This document shows positions 26,700 through 35,902 of a stretch of 64,000 bases of DNA, one piece after another. The position numbers and the translations under genes are program-made. Position 1 is the stretch's first letter, and every line of letters begins with the position of its first letter. This DNA comes from Paenibacillus lacisoli (GTDB lineage Bacteria > Bacillota > Bacilli > Paenibacillales > Paenibacillaceae). The notes beneath the pieces were generated by a model. The model was not told the origin of the DNA and searched no databases. It was given only the letters and a program-made list of their open reading frames with translations. The stretch is taken from contig NZ_JAUQTB010000002.1 of assembly GCF_030580655.1 (NCBI RefSeq), positions 496,001 to 560,000 on the forward strand. Direction: 5' to 3'.

Positions 26700-27107
26700 A
26701 TGAAAATGCAATGGTCTCTGATCGCCGCACTTATATTCGCTCTTCTGATCGCAGTCTTTGCAGTCATCAACGTCGACCCTGTACAGGTAAACTTCATGTT
26801 CAGCACCGTATCCGTTCCTCTGATTCTGCTCATCCTCAGCTGTGCCCTTATCGGAGGATTGGTCGTTGGAGCCTTCGGGATCTATCGTCAGTATCGTCTG
26901 CAGCGCCAGATCAAACAGTTACGAACTCAACTCCAACAAATTCAGGAAGCCACCGGATATGAACCGAATCATGCTGCTCCTTCTGCCGGAACGGCACCGG
27001 TCGTTGATGACCGTTCAGTGGAATGGAATTCCCTCGAATCACAGGAGAGTGAACAGCCGCTGCTTCAGGACACGGCCATGCCGAACAAGAACCGCGGCGA
27101 ACAATAA
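26700..27107 (+). CDS. LapA-domain (DUF1049) membrane protein
   Basis: 135 aa from the ATG at 26700, which has AAAGGAGG upstream. Two helices (WSLIAALIFALLIAVFAVIN and VPLILLILSCALIGGLVVGA) flank the typical VDPVQVNFMF, then a coiled coil and an acidic tail. It matches the LapA/YqhO-like DUF1049 family. In enterobacteria the relative LapA takes part in LPS assembly; here the role must differ. It is followed by the M42 peptidase 20 nt on. Confidence 0.82.
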   Translation: MKMQWSLIAALIFALLIAVFAVINVDPVQVNFMFSTVSVPLILLILSCALIGGLVVGAFGIYRQYRLQRQIKQLRTQLQQIQEATGYEPNHAAPSAGTAPVVDDRSVEWNSLESQESEQPLLQDTAMPNKNRGEQ

Positions 27108-27127
27108 AAGGAGGATTTGCAATCATT

Positions 27128-28165
27128 ATGTCATCCCAATTAAACGAAAAATATATGCTTCAACTGCTGGAAGAGCTGCTGAATACACCCAGCCCCAGCG
27201 GCTATACCCATCACATCATGGAACGGATCCAATCCGAAGCGGACAAGCTCGGTGTGCCTGTGAGCTGGAACGCCAAAGGCGGTGCCATCCTGGAACTCGC
27301 TGGTGAAGATGACAGCCGTACTCTAGCACTTAGCGCCCATGTGGATACACTGGGTGCCATGGTGCGCTCCATCACACCTCACGGCACATTGAAGCTGACG
27401 TCCGTCGGCGGCTTTACGATGCACAGTATCGAGAATGAGTATTGCAAAATTCATACCCGCTCCGGGCAAACCTATACCGGGACCATCTTGTCCCTGCATC
27501 CGTCTGTTCATGTCTATCCGGATGCCAGAACCTTCGAACGCAAAGAAAATCATATGGAGGTTCGCATCGATGAGCTGGTGGAGAATAAAGACGACGTACA
27601 GAAGCTGGGCATCGCAGTCGGCGACTTTATCTCCTTCGACGCACGTGCAGTTGTCACATCCAGCGGCTACATCAAATCCCGCCATCTCGATGACAAGGCC
27701 AGTGTGGCAGCGTTATTCGGCCTGCTGGAGTCAGCCAAGCGAGACGGCTGGAAGCCCCATTACAATGTGAAGCTCCTCATCTCCAACTATGAAGAAGTTG
27801 GACATGGTACGTCTTATATCCCGGCAGACATCGATGAAATGATCGCCGTGGATATGGGAGCGATGGGAGATGACCTCAGCTGCAAGGAGACCGATGTTTC
27901 CATCTGTGCCAAAGACTCATCGGGACCATATGATTATCATATGACTTCCAAGCTCATTGAGCTTGCACAAGCAGAGAACATTGCTTACGCAGTGGATATC
28001 TATCCCCAATATGGATCTGACGCTTCAGCCGCTCTGCGCGGGGGCAGCAACATCCGGGCTGCCCTGATCGGGCCGGGTGTTCATGCATCGCACTCTATGG
28101 AGCGTACACACAAGCAGGCGGTAGTGAATACGGCCAAGCTGCTGATCGCTTATATCCGCGCTTAG
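27128..28165 (+). CDS. M42-family aminopeptidase (YsdC/FrvX-like)
   Basis: Binuclear metal aminopeptidase of 345 aa. Metal ligands are seen as SAHVDTLG, RHLDDKAS, the catalytic EE pair in NYEEVGHGT, VDMGAMG and a late HASHSMERTH. The PA-like insert follows the first His-Asp. ATG at 27128; AAAGGAGG is rather far (about 14 nt). Members form tetrahedral dodecamers that trim peptides from the proteasome or other proteases; some were misnamed endoglucanase. Confidence 0.92.
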   Translation: MSSQLNEKYMLQLLEELLNTPSPSGYTHHIMERIQSEADKLGVPVSWNAKGGAILELAGEDDSRTLALSAHVDTLGAMVRSITPHGTLKLTSVGGFTMHSIENEYCKIHTRSGQTYTGTILSLHPSVHVYPDARTFERKENHMEVRIDELVENKDDVQKLGIAVGDFISFDARAVVTSSGYIKSRHLDDKASVAALFGLLESAKRDGWKPHYNVKLLISNYEEVGHGTSYIPADIDEMIAVDMGAMGDDLSCKETDVSICAKDSSGPYDYHMTSKLIELAQAENIAYAVDIYPQYGSDASAALRGGSNIRAALIGPGVHASHSMERTHKQAVVNTAKLLIAYIRA

Positions 28166-28208
28166 GAATAACGGCCGTGGAGTGAATTCAAGTCATTATA
28201 TACAAATT

Positions 28209-28250
28209 AAGGCTGCTGCCGGGAAGTAATCCTTCCTGGCAGCAGCCTTT
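28209..28250. terminator. Terminator after the M42 peptidase gene
   Basis: AAGGCTGCTGCC-GGGAAG-TAAT-CCTTCC-TGGCAGCAGCCTTT: a near-perfect 18-bp stem. It sits between convergent genes and may serve both. Confidence 0.85.
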
Positions 28251-28279
28251 CATGTTATTTATGATAGTCTTTACGGGTC

Positions 28280-30208
28280 TTATTTACTTTGTTCTATCTT
28301 CTCCGCCAGCTCATTGAGATACGTCCAGCGTTCCATCAGATGCTCCAGTTTTTGTTCAGCAGCTGCCTGCTCGGCCAGCAGCTCCTGCAGCCGGGCTGAA
28401 TCACTGAACGCCTTCTCCATCTCTTGACCGATTTTCTCCAGCTTCGTTTCTGCTGCAGCAATCGTGTCATCGATCATATCAAATTCACGCTGCTCTTTAT
28501 AGCTGAATTTCAGCTTCTCTTTGGGCTTAGGTGCAGGAGCAGCCGTTTGTGGATGCTCGGTTTGCTTACCGCCTCCAGCTTCGCCCGCATTCGCTTCACG
28601 TTTCGGTCCATTCTTGTCCATCCACTCCATGTATTCGCTGTAGTTGCCCACATGAACACGTACATGCCCTTCGCCTTCAAAAGCCATGATCTTCTCCACT
28701 GTACGATCGAGGAAGTATCGGTCATGTGATACTGTAAAGACGACACCAGGAAAATCATCCAAATAATCCTCAAGCACTGCCAGCGTCTGGATATCCAGAT
28801 CATTCGTCGGTTCGTCCAACAGAAGCACGTTCGGCGAAGACATAAGCACTCGCAGCAGATACAATCGGCGCTTCTCTCCGCCCGACAGACGATTAATGAA
28901 CGTCCACTGCATGGCTGGCGGGAACAGGAAACGTTCCAGCATCTGCCCGGCCGTTATTTTGCTCCCATCCGCGGTCGTGATCACTTCAGCCTCTTCCTTA
29001 ATGTATTCCATCACACGCAGGCTGCCGTCCATCTCTTGATGTTCTTGTGTAAAATAGCCAAACTTGACGGTCGTTCCAACCGTTACCTGTCCTGAATCCG
29101 GCTGAATCCGGTCGGCAATCATGTTCAGGAGTGTGGATTTGCCGCTTCCGTTCGGGCCGATGATTCCAACACGATCTTCCGGAACTGCCGTATAGCTGAG
29201 GTCCTTCACTAAAGTCCGGCCTTCCACGGCCTTGCCGATGTGCTCCAGTTCAATAATCTTACGTCCCAGCCGGGTGGAAGCTACCGAAATATCAACAGCT
29301 CCACTGCGGCTCTCCGGCTGCTGCTCCTTCAGCTTCTCGAAACGTTCAATCCGCGCCTTCTGCTTCGTCGAACGGGCTTTGGCTCCACGCCGGATCCAGG
29401 CCAGTTCATTACGAAGCAGATTCTGCCGCTTCTGCTCGGACGCTGCCTCCCGTTCCTCTCGTTCCGCCTTCAGCTCCAGAAAACGCGAGTAATTGGCTTC
29501 GTAGCGGAACAGGTGTCCCTGATCGAGCTCAATCATCACACTTGCAACGCGATCCAGAAAATAACGGTCATGCGTAATCATCAGAAGCGCGCCGCGTCTC
29601 TTCTGTAAATACTGCTCCAGCCACGCTACAGATTCATTATCAATATGGTTCGTCGGCTCATCCAGAATCAACAGCTCACAGGGCTGAATCAGAACAGCAG
29701 CCAGAGCCACACGCTTGCGCTGTCCTCCCGAAAGTGTTCCCATATGCGCATCAAACCGGGTAATGCCCAGCTTCGACAAAATGGTTTTGGCATCACTCTC
29801 CAGCTGCCAGGCCTGCAGGGAGTCCATTTGCTGATTCAGTTTGATCAGTCTCTGCTGCAGCTCGGGACTTGAAGGATTCAGCTCGATCAGTTCCATCGTC
29901 TCTGAATATTCACGCACCACTTTCATCTCCGGAAGATCACCTTCGAAGATGTGCTGCAGTACGGTATGATCCGGATTGTAGCTCGGATTCTGTGATAGAT
30001 ATTGCACCCTGACTCCGCTGCCGATGGAGATTTGGCCGCTGTCTGCGGGCTCCAAGCCGGCAATGACTTTGAGAAAAGTCGACTTGCCTGTTCCATTCAC
30101 ACCGACAATACCAATCTTATCCTGATCGTCCATGCCGAAAGAGGCATCGCGAAACAGTACCTTGTCCCCGTATGTCTTGGTTATATGTTCTACTGTCATC
30201 ATATTCAT
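28280..30208 (-). CDS. ABC-F ATPase (Uup/YfmR type)
   Basis: Soluble tandem ATPase of 642 aa acting on the ribosome. Walker A GVNGTGKST and GPNGSGKST, signatures LSGGQRKR and LSGGEKRR, and Walker B DEPTNHID and DEPTNDLD are present. The interdomain linker contains an arginine-rich RRGAKARSTKQKARIERF. A C-terminal coiled coil (from about 560) marks the Uup/YfmR subgroup, which rescues stalled or sticky translation, not antibiotic resistance. It lies 20 nt after a TetR gene on the same strand. Confidence 0.92.
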   Translation of the reverse strand: MNMMTVEHITKTYGDKVLFRDASFGMDDQDKIGIVGVNGTGKSTFLKVIAGLEPADSGQISIGSGVRVQYLSQNPSYNPDHTVLQHIFEGDLPEMKVVREYSETMELIELNPSSPELQQRLIKLNQQMDSLQAWQLESDAKTILSKLGITRFDAHMGTLSGGQRKRVALAAVLIQPCELLILDEPTNHIDNESVAWLEQYLQKRRGALLMITHDRYFLDRVASVMIELDQGHLFRYEANYSRFLELKAEREEREAASEQKRQNLLRNELAWIRRGAKARSTKQKARIERFEKLKEQQPESRSGAVDISVASTRLGRKIIELEHIGKAVEGRTLVKDLSYTAVPEDRVGIIGPNGSGKSTLLNMIADRIQPDSGQVTVGTTVKFGYFTQEHQEMDGSLRVMEYIKEEAEVITTADGSKITAGQMLERFLFPPAMQWTFINRLSGGEKRRLYLLRVLMSSPNVLLLDEPTNDLDIQTLAVLEDYLDDFPGVVFTVSHDRYFLDRTVEKIMAFEGEGHVRVHVGNYSEYMEWMDKNGPKREANAGEAGGGKQTEHPQTAAPAPKPKEKLKFSYKEQREFDMIDDTIAAAETKLEKIGQEMEKAFSDSARLQELLAEQAAAEQKLEHLMERWTYLNELAEKIEQSK

Positions 30209-30228
30209 GGTCAGATACCTGCTTTTTC

Positions 30229-30840
30229 TTATTGTTGTTGAGAGCGATTCACGAGGACGGGCCTTCCGCTTTCCTCAGCCGCCATGCAGCCGTGTAGGAA
30301 CAGCGAGGCTACAAAGTAAGATCTCTTCTCCAGTTCCTGCTCGTTAAATGACGGATTCATCATGATGTCCATTTTATGACGGTCCATCATACCAATGAAC
30401 GATTCTGCATGCAGTCCGGGTTCGGCAATACCGCCCTCTTCAAGGACGTCCTGCACCAGCTTGGTATACTCACGGAAAAATTGGTGCATGAACTCCATCA
30501 AATCCGGATCATTGTTAGGTGTGCGAAAGAACAGCTTCGTGTGCTCCTTCCGCTCATAATAATAACGAAGGTGACGGTCTGCCAGCACCTGCAGCCGTTC
30601 TTCAAAGCCGACAATCTTCAGCGCTGCCCGCATACTGTCCAGAAACTGCCCGCAGTCCCGCCGGGTTACAGCCGTAAACAGCTCTTCCTTACTCTTGAAA
30701 TATAAGTAGATGGTTCCCTTGGCTATACCGGCTATTTCCGCAATGTCTGACATCTTGGTCTCGTAAAAGCCTTTGGAACCGAAGAGTGAATAGGCTGCGT
30801 CAAGGATTGCCTCATGCTTCTCCCCCTGTACTATACTCAA
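30229..30840 (-). CDS. TetR-family transcriptional regulator
   Basis: 203 aa with the TetR HTH (ILDAAYSLFGSKGFYETKMSD, then IAKGTIYLYFKSKEELF). The ligand domain has the YfiR/PF17932-like layout of fatty-acid or multidrug repressors. TTG start with AAGGAGG upstream. It sits between DUF92 (26 nt) and ABC-F (20 nt), probably one transcript. The effector is unknown. Confidence 0.9.
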   Translation of the reverse strand: MSIVQGEKHEAILDAAYSLFGSKGFYETKMSDIAEIAGIAKGTIYLYFKSKEELFTAVTRRDCGQFLDSMRAALKIVGFEERLQVLADRHLRYYYERKEHTKLFFRTPNNDPDLMEFMHQFFREYTKLVQDVLEEGGIAEPGLHAESFIGMMDRHKMDIMMNPSFNEQELEKRSYFVASLFLHGCMAAEESGRPVLVNRSQQQ

Positions 30841-30866
30841 CGGTTCTCCCTCCTTCTCGCTTTGTC

Positions 30867-31676
30867 TTATTGCACCGTGTATCCAATCAGGACAGCAGCT
30901 GCTCCTCCTGCCAAGGAACTGATCAGATTAACTGCATCGTTACTCATCCATAACCAGCCTCTGGCATGAACGGTCGGATGCCCGCAGTGCTCCTGTACTT
31001 CCACCCATTTCCCGCATACTGTACAGCGGTACATATCCTGGACTGTAGCGCCCAGGTATGAATCTGTAAAAGCGCCTGCCCATCCGCCAAGCAGTCCCAT
31101 CAGCACCCATCCCGGCAAAGACAAAGCCGGGGTTCCCATTAGGTCGAGGAAAAGCCAGGCACCCAGTCCGATCAGCAGACCACCTGCTGCGGCAGCTCCA
31201 GAACCTAACCAGGATACGCCGCCCGAAGCTCCCGGTTCCAAAACCTTTCCGTTCAAGACGGAGCGCGGGGCCCTGCGGCTGAGACTGCCAATCTCGGTTG
31301 CCCAGGTATCCGCAGTGACCGTCGCCATAACGCCTATAAATGCATACCCCCAGAGCGGACTCGGCCAAACAGCATTTAGAAGACAAAGCACCATACCAAT
31401 GCCCCCGTTCGCAAACACCTGTCCGGCATCACGTTCTCCTGTCTTGGCATACGATTGTTCCAGATCCCTCTTCCGTTCCTGCTTGTATTTCGACAAAGCG
31501 GTAGAAGTAACAAAGAACAGCAGCAGCGTTCCGAACCAGAACACATTGCCTGCTCCGTAGTAGACTGCCCCCATAACTACAGCCGCCAGAAATCCCGAGA
31601 GCGTAAGTGATTTTTTGGCAAAAGCAGCACCGCCTACAGCTACAGCACAGACAGCACCTATTATCCAGTCCAGCAT
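30867..31676 (-). CDS. DUF92-family membrane protein
   Basis: 269 aa with six or more helices and the DUF92 pattern (TLSGFLAAVVMGAVYYGAG; DTWATEIGSLSRRAPRSVL; AGAFTDSYLGATVQ). A loop with CTVCGKWVEVQEHCGH may bind metal and is usual in the bacterial members. Relatives include plant VTE6/farnesol kinases, so a polyprenol-phosphate kinase role is possible, not shown. ATG with AAGGGAG upstream. First gene of a DUF92-TetR-ABC-F run. Confidence 0.85.
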   Translation of the reverse strand: MLDWIIGAVCAVAVGGAAFAKKSLTLSGFLAAVVMGAVYYGAGNVFWFGTLLLFFVTSTALSKYKQERKRDLEQSYAKTGERDAGQVFANGGIGMVLCLLNAVWPSPLWGYAFIGVMATVTADTWATEIGSLSRRAPRSVLNGKVLEPGASGGVSWLGSGAAAAGGLLIGLGAWLFLDLMGTPALSLPGWVLMGLLGGWAGAFTDSYLGATVQDMYRCTVCGKWVEVQEHCGHPTVHARGWLWMSNDAVNLISSLAGGAAAVLIGYTVQ

Positions 31677-31748
31677 ACAACGGCTCCCTTGTCCGGCATT
31701 CAGCCGTTAGTATGATTATTATAACATGAGTTCTTCATGAGCAGCGAA

Positions 31749-31786
31749 AAGAGCCTGCTCCTCCCGAAGGCAGAAGGCAGACTCTT
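31749..31786 (-). terminator. Terminator after the FAH-family gene
   Basis: AAGAGTCTGC...GCAGGCTCTTTT on the minus strand, 10-bp arms with one wobble, between the FAH stop and the DUF92 start. Confidence 0.65.
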
Positions 31787-31819
31787 ATGACATCAGACAT
31801 GACCAGATCAACCGGAAAT

Positions 31820-32443
31820 TTACCCGATTCGGCAGCTTCCTAGTTTTTCATCCTTCCATGCCAGCTCGAAGGTATCACCTTTTACGGCTGGCCCCACTCC
31901 TGCAGGTGTTCCGGTGAAGATGATATCGCCTTCACCCAGACCGTAATGCTCAGCCACGTAGTCCACAATCTCCTGCAGGGAAAAGATCATGTCTCTGATA
32001 TTACCACGCTGCAGCTCCTCCCCGTTTTTGGCTAGCGTAAACTCATACTTCTCCAGCTCGGCTGTACCTGGAAACGGCTGAAATGCCGATACAGGTGCCG
32101 AGTTCTTGAAGCCCTTTGCTGCTGTCCATGGGTGGCCCTTCTGCTTGAGTACACTCTGCACATCGCGGAGGGTAAAATCGATCCCCAGTGCAAAACCGTC
32201 AATCAGTTCATCCACCTTCATACCCGGTTCATAGGTACGGCCGACCGAAAGAACCAGTTCTCCTTCAAAATGAACCTCACCCCGGTCAGCGGGGAGCGGC
32301 AGCTCACGGCCATCCAGTGCGGCTACCGCATGGGAAGGCTTGAGAAAGATCATGGGCTCATCCGGTACGGCATTGCCCAGTTCGGCAGCGTGCAGCCGGT
32401 AGTTGCGTCCAACACAGTACACATTCTGAATGCTTCGGTTCAT
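31820..32443 (-). CDS. Fumarylacetoacetate hydrolase family protein
   Basis: 207 aa, the short FAH fold. VGRNYRLHAAELG at the start and the acidic metal-binding segment VHFEGELVLSVGR are seen, followed by GFALGIDFTLRD and the C-terminal FTGTPAGVGP. Members hydrolyse or decarboxylate 2-oxo acids (acylpyruvase, oxaloacetate decarboxylase). Third gene after CapA and GDPD, 50 nt from the latter; the functional link is not obvious. Confidence 0.88.
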   Translation of the reverse strand: MNRSIQNVYCVGRNYRLHAAELGNAVPDEPMIFLKPSHAVAALDGRELPLPADRGEVHFEGELVLSVGRTYEPGMKVDELIDGFALGIDFTLRDVQSVLKQKGHPWTAAKGFKNSAPVSAFQPFPGTAELEKYEFTLAKNGEELQRGNIRDMIFSLQEIVDYVAEHYGLGEGDIIFTGTPAGVGPAVKGDTFELAWKDEKLGSCRIG

Positions 32444-32493
32444 GAGAGATCATTCCTTTTCCATAAGATATATCAGACATCCGGACAGGCAGT

Positions 32494-33246
32494 CTAGCGG
32501 CGGAATAAGGCCCAGCGCTTCAATGCCATCGCGTGCTCCCAGATGTCCGGCCGGTTCGTACAAATCATGAGCCCCGGATAGCGGAAAGCCATTCTGCGCA
32601 TCATGCGGCGGCTGTCCACCGTCCATACCATCACCTTGATGCCCGCATCGTTCATCTCTTTCATCAGACGCGAATCGATCCACGGGTATCCAATGGACAG
32701 AAAGCTGCAGCCAAGACGCAGCACCCTTTGGAGCAGATCCGCCGGCCGGGCATCCATAATAAGACCCGTCTGGATTCCGGGGGCAATCTCCTTCATTCGG
32801 GTTAAGGCACCATGATCGAAGGAGGTAATAACCACGTCCTGCTCCATCTCATGTTCGCGCAGGTCTTCCAGAACTGCCTGCTCCAGTCCCGGGTACATTT
32901 GACCTGATGTCTTCAGTTCAATGTTAAGCTTCATACGTCCCTTGCACAGCTTAAGCACTTCATTTAATGAGGGGATTTTCTCGCCGCTATACGCACGGTC
33001 CTTCCAGCCCCCGGCATCCAGCCTGCGAAGCTCCTCCCAGGTCAAGTCCGCGACACGTCCCTGACCGTTCGTCGTCCTCTCCAGCTTGAAGTCATGGATG
33101 ACAACGGGAATGCCGTCCTTCGACAGCTGCACATCCAGCTCCATCCAGGATACATGGGCCAGCTCAACAGCCCGGCGGAAAGCCGCCATCGTATTCTCCG
33201 GCGCAATCCGGGAATGACCGCGATGCGCCACACATAGATTTGCCAT
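32494..33246 (-). CDS. Glycerophosphodiester phosphodiesterase
   Basis: Cytosolic GDPD of 250 aa (no signal peptide). VAHRGHSRIAPENT, ELDVQLSKDG and VVIHDFKLERTT give the catalytic His, Glu and Asp residues; a second acidic segment KLNIELKT follows. ATG at 33246 has GGGAGGAG upstream; the longer in-frame extension to 33534 overlaps capA and is rejected. It would hydrolyse glycerophosphodiesters, perhaps from lipid or teichoic-acid turnover. Confidence 0.92.
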   Translation of the reverse strand: MANLCVAHRGHSRIAPENTMAAFRRAVELAHVSWMELDVQLSKDGIPVVIHDFKLERTTNGQGRVADLTWEELRRLDAGGWKDRAYSGEKIPSLNEVLKLCKGRMKLNIELKTSGQMYPGLEQAVLEDLREHEMEQDVVITSFDHGALTRMKEIAPGIQTGLIMDARPADLLQRVLRLGCSFLSIGYPWIDSRLMKEMNDAGIKVMVWTVDSRRMMRRMAFRYPGLMICTNRPDIWEHAMALKRWALFRR

Positions 33247-33278
33247 AGTTTCACTCCTCCCGGTCTTCTGTCTGCACG

Positions 33279-34742
33279 CTAGCTGCCGGAGGTCACCTGT
33301 CCATCTTGGCCAATCCGCACGTTTCCGATCGATAAGTTCTGAATCTGGTTCAGAATCGCCTGGGCCTCCTGTCCCTGTACAGGAACAGGCTGACCCAGCT
33401 CGGTCCGGAACGGGATCAGCTTCATACCGCATTGTCCATCTGCCCTGCATGACGCTTGGAAGACTGCTGTATTCCACGTGGCTGCATTGGATGATTTGGT
33501 AAATATAAAGTTGCCGGTACTGTATGCGATCCACTTGCCCTTATATTTCTCCATCCCCTGCAGGACATGCGGGTGTCCTCCGATCACCAGGTCGGCACCG
33601 GCGTCAATGAAACCATGCGCCAGCCGGGTCTGATTCTGATCCGGCGTCAGTACTCTTTCTTTACCCCAATGTGCCACCACCACTACCAGAGCCGCATGCT
33701 TGCGTGCTTCCTTGATGGCTGCATTGGCGGCTGCTGCATCATAAGCGGCAGCGACACCCGGTGTAGATACTCCCGCGTTCCAGCTGCTCTCCGGAATGAC
33801 CCGGGTGAAGCCCAGCAGTGCCACCTTGATGCCCTGCTTCTCCAGGTAAGCAGGAGCGAATGCCTCCTGACTGCTGCGGCCGGCACCGGCATGGGCAATT
33901 CCATTGCGGTCCAGATGCTGAAGAGTATCCAGCAGGCCGCTGACACCCTGATCCAGTATATGATTGTTCGCCAGATTGACAGCATCGACATGGGCTTTGG
34001 CCATAGCCTCCAGAGCTTGGGGTGAAGACTTGAACACATACTGCTTGTTCTTTGCCCCAGCCCCCCCGGTAGTCACCGGTGTCTCCAGATTGACGATATT
34101 TAATGATTTGGATGTAAAGGTATTACCAAGATATTGATAAGGGTATTGATATCCCTTCTGCTCCAGCAGACTCTCTACCTTGCCGGCAAACTGGACATCA
34201 CCGCCAAAATTGAGTGTTAGAGCTGCACTGGCAGGGGAGGCGGGATTATTGGCAGGGGCAGCTGGAGAATTCTGCCCGGCAGGCTTCTGCTGTTCCGTCT
34301 GTCGGACATTTTGCTCCTTGCCATCCGTCTGGGCGGAAGTACGCTTGTCTTCCGCTGAATGATCCGGATTCGTTGTCTTTTGTGACTGCTTCTTTGCAGA
34401 AGAAGCGCTTTCGCTTTTCGTATCATATGATGACGAATCCGCTGTAGATTCATCACGCTTAGGGTTCACGGTTTTCTGCGTTGGTTTCCCATCATCCTCC
34501 GATGCTGCAGAAGGCTGTTCTTCCTGTGCTGTCGTGGAAGATTTCTGGCCTCCTGAAGCCGCTTCCGGCTGCCCTTCTGCCGGATGACTGCTTCCTGAGT
34601 TAAACACCTGGTCATTCAGGCTTAATAAAATCACGACGAGTGCAATCATAAGCACAAGCACAGTGTTGGTCATTATCCATAATTTTCGGGATTTGCGCTT
34701 ACGGTGATTGTTTTGTTTCTTATCAGATCTGGGTGGGTACAT
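33279..34742 (-). CDS. CapA-family protein (poly-gamma-glutamate type)
   Basis: 487 aa. A basic N-terminus and one membrane helix (about 22-43) are followed by a 110-residue low-complexity Ser/Thr/Gln/Lys linker. The calcineurin-like PGA_cap domain then begins near residue 175 (LTLNFGGDVQFAG; NLETPVTTGG; NLANNHILDQG; VVVAHWGKE; GGHPHVLQG; STGNFIF). AAGGAG precedes the ATG. No capBC genes are adjacent, so this is probably one of the stand-alone CapA-like proteins of unknown role, facing outward. Confidence 0.9.
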   Translation of the reverse strand: MYPPRSDKKQNNHRKRKSRKLWIMTNTVLVLMIALVVILLSLNDQVFNSGSSHPAEGQPEAASGGQKSSTTAQEEQPSAASEDDGKPTQKTVNPKRDESTADSSSYDTKSESASSAKKQSQKTTNPDHSAEDKRTSAQTDGKEQNVRQTEQQKPAGQNSPAAPANNPASPASAALTLNFGGDVQFAGKVESLLEQKGYQYPYQYLGNTFTSKSLNIVNLETPVTTGGAGAKNKQYVFKSSPQALEAMAKAHVDAVNLANNHILDQGVSGLLDTLQHLDRNGIAHAGAGRSSQEAFAPAYLEKQGIKVALLGFTRVIPESSWNAGVSTPGVAAAYDAAAANAAIKEARKHAALVVVVAHWGKERVLTPDQNQTRLAHGFIDAGADLVIGGHPHVLQGMEKYKGKWIAYSTGNFIFTKSSNAATWNTAVFQASCRADGQCGMKLIPFRTELGQPVPVQGQEAQAILNQIQNLSIGNVRIGQDGQVTSGS

Positions 34743-34831
34743 GGTTCACTCCTTCTACTAGACTGGAAAACATACCATTATATTATACCAGTAATAGATT
34801 CCAGTTCCCATATGAAAGAGATTGCAGTCAC

Positions 34832-34900
34832 AAAAAAACACCCTTCAGGCAGCGCGTCCGTCCAAACCCGCGGGTTCTCCGGCGCCCTGCAGAAGGGTGT
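34832..34900 (-). terminator. Terminator after hemH
   Basis: ACACCCTTC...GAAGGGTGT closes a larger GC-rich hairpin; the minus strand then has T7. Confidence 0.75.
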
Positions 34901-34922
34901 CTTGATGATACAAGGCCTGCTA

Positions 34923-35873
34923 TTATGCGTGCTGCTGCTTCCACAGTGTAATAATCGTGTCGCTCAGCGTCTCCATATACAGCGGATCCGAATTCAGCGA
35001 ATCAATCCGCTGCAAACGCATATCCAGCTCCCCGGCAACAGCCTGGGCTTCAATATCCAGGTCATACAACACTTCAAGGTGATCTGACACAAAACCAACC
35101 GGAGCCACTAGAACGTATTTCACCTGTTCTTCCTCACTCAGCTTGTGCATGGTGTCCAGCACATCCGGACCCAACCAAGGCTCGGAGGTCCGGCCGGCGC
35201 TCTGCCAAGTAAACTGCCAGTTCGTCACACCGGATTTCTCGGCAACTGCACGGGAGGTCTCCATGAGCTGATCTACATAAGGATCACCCATAGCAAGAAT
35301 TCGCTCCGGCAGGCTGTGGGCGCTGAAGAGTACACGTACGTCATCCCGCTTGGCACCCGCTTCGATAAAGAGGTCTAGTTTGGCGTTCACTCGATCGGAC
35401 AGCGCCTCGATCAGCTTCGGATGCAGGTGATAGCTCTCGATGAATTCCATCGAGACGCCAGCTTCCTCGGCTTTGGCCTGCGCCCGTTTGATGTAGCTGC
35501 CTACACTCATTACAGAATAATGGGGAGCCAGAACAATGCCGATCCCCTGCTTAATCCCATCGCGCGCCATCTGCTCCACACCATCTTCGATAAACGGATA
35601 GGCATGCTTCAATCCTTGATAGCAGATAAACTCAACATCCTGGTTCCGGCTGGCCTCGTCTAGAGCAGCCTGAAGCTCTTCTACCTGATGGTCCGTATTC
35701 TGACGGAGCGGGAACACCCCGCCGACGATAGCTTCATAGCGGTCAACCAGTTCTTTGAGCTGTTCCGGTGAGGGCGGGTTACCGCGGCGAATATGTGTGT
35801 AATAGGCTTCTACGTCTTCCAGACTTTCCGGTGTGCCGTAGGACATTACCAAAATTCCGACTTTGGTGGTCAT
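34923..35873 (-). CDS. hemH: Ferrochelatase (coproporphyrin-type)
   Basis: Inserts iron into coproporphyrin III in Gram-positive haem synthesis. About 316 aa, monomeric soluble type. VMSYGTPESLEDVEAYYTHI at the N-terminus, LFSAHSLPER with the metal-site His, and the Glu of VAPVGFVSDHLEVLYDLD are in place. ATG at 35873 has GGAGTGA upstream. It follows hemE by 29 nt; hemY (hemG/cgoX) does not follow, unlike the Bacillus hemEHY operon. Confidence 0.95.
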   Translation of the reverse strand: MTTKVGILVMSYGTPESLEDVEAYYTHIRRGNPPSPEQLKELVDRYEAIVGGVFPLRQNTDHQVEELQAALDEASRNQDVEFICYQGLKHAYPFIEDGVEQMARDGIKQGIGIVLAPHYSVMSVGSYIKRAQAKAEEAGVSMEFIESYHLHPKLIEALSDRVNAKLDLFIEAGAKRDDVRVLFSAHSLPERILAMGDPYVDQLMETSRAVAEKSGVTNWQFTWQSAGRTSEPWLGPDVLDTMHKLSEEEQVKYVLVAPVGFVSDHLEVLYDLDIEAQAVAGELDMRLQRIDSLNSDPLYMETLSDTIITLWKQQHA

Positions 35874-35902
35874 TGATCTCACTCCTTGAATATTAGGTCC
35901 GT

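Noticed and set aside
28280-30840. ABC-F plus TetR as an antibiotic-resistance cassette
   Set aside because: The ABC-F protein has the C-terminal coiled coil and linker of the housekeeping Uup/YfmR group, so resistance is not the likely role.
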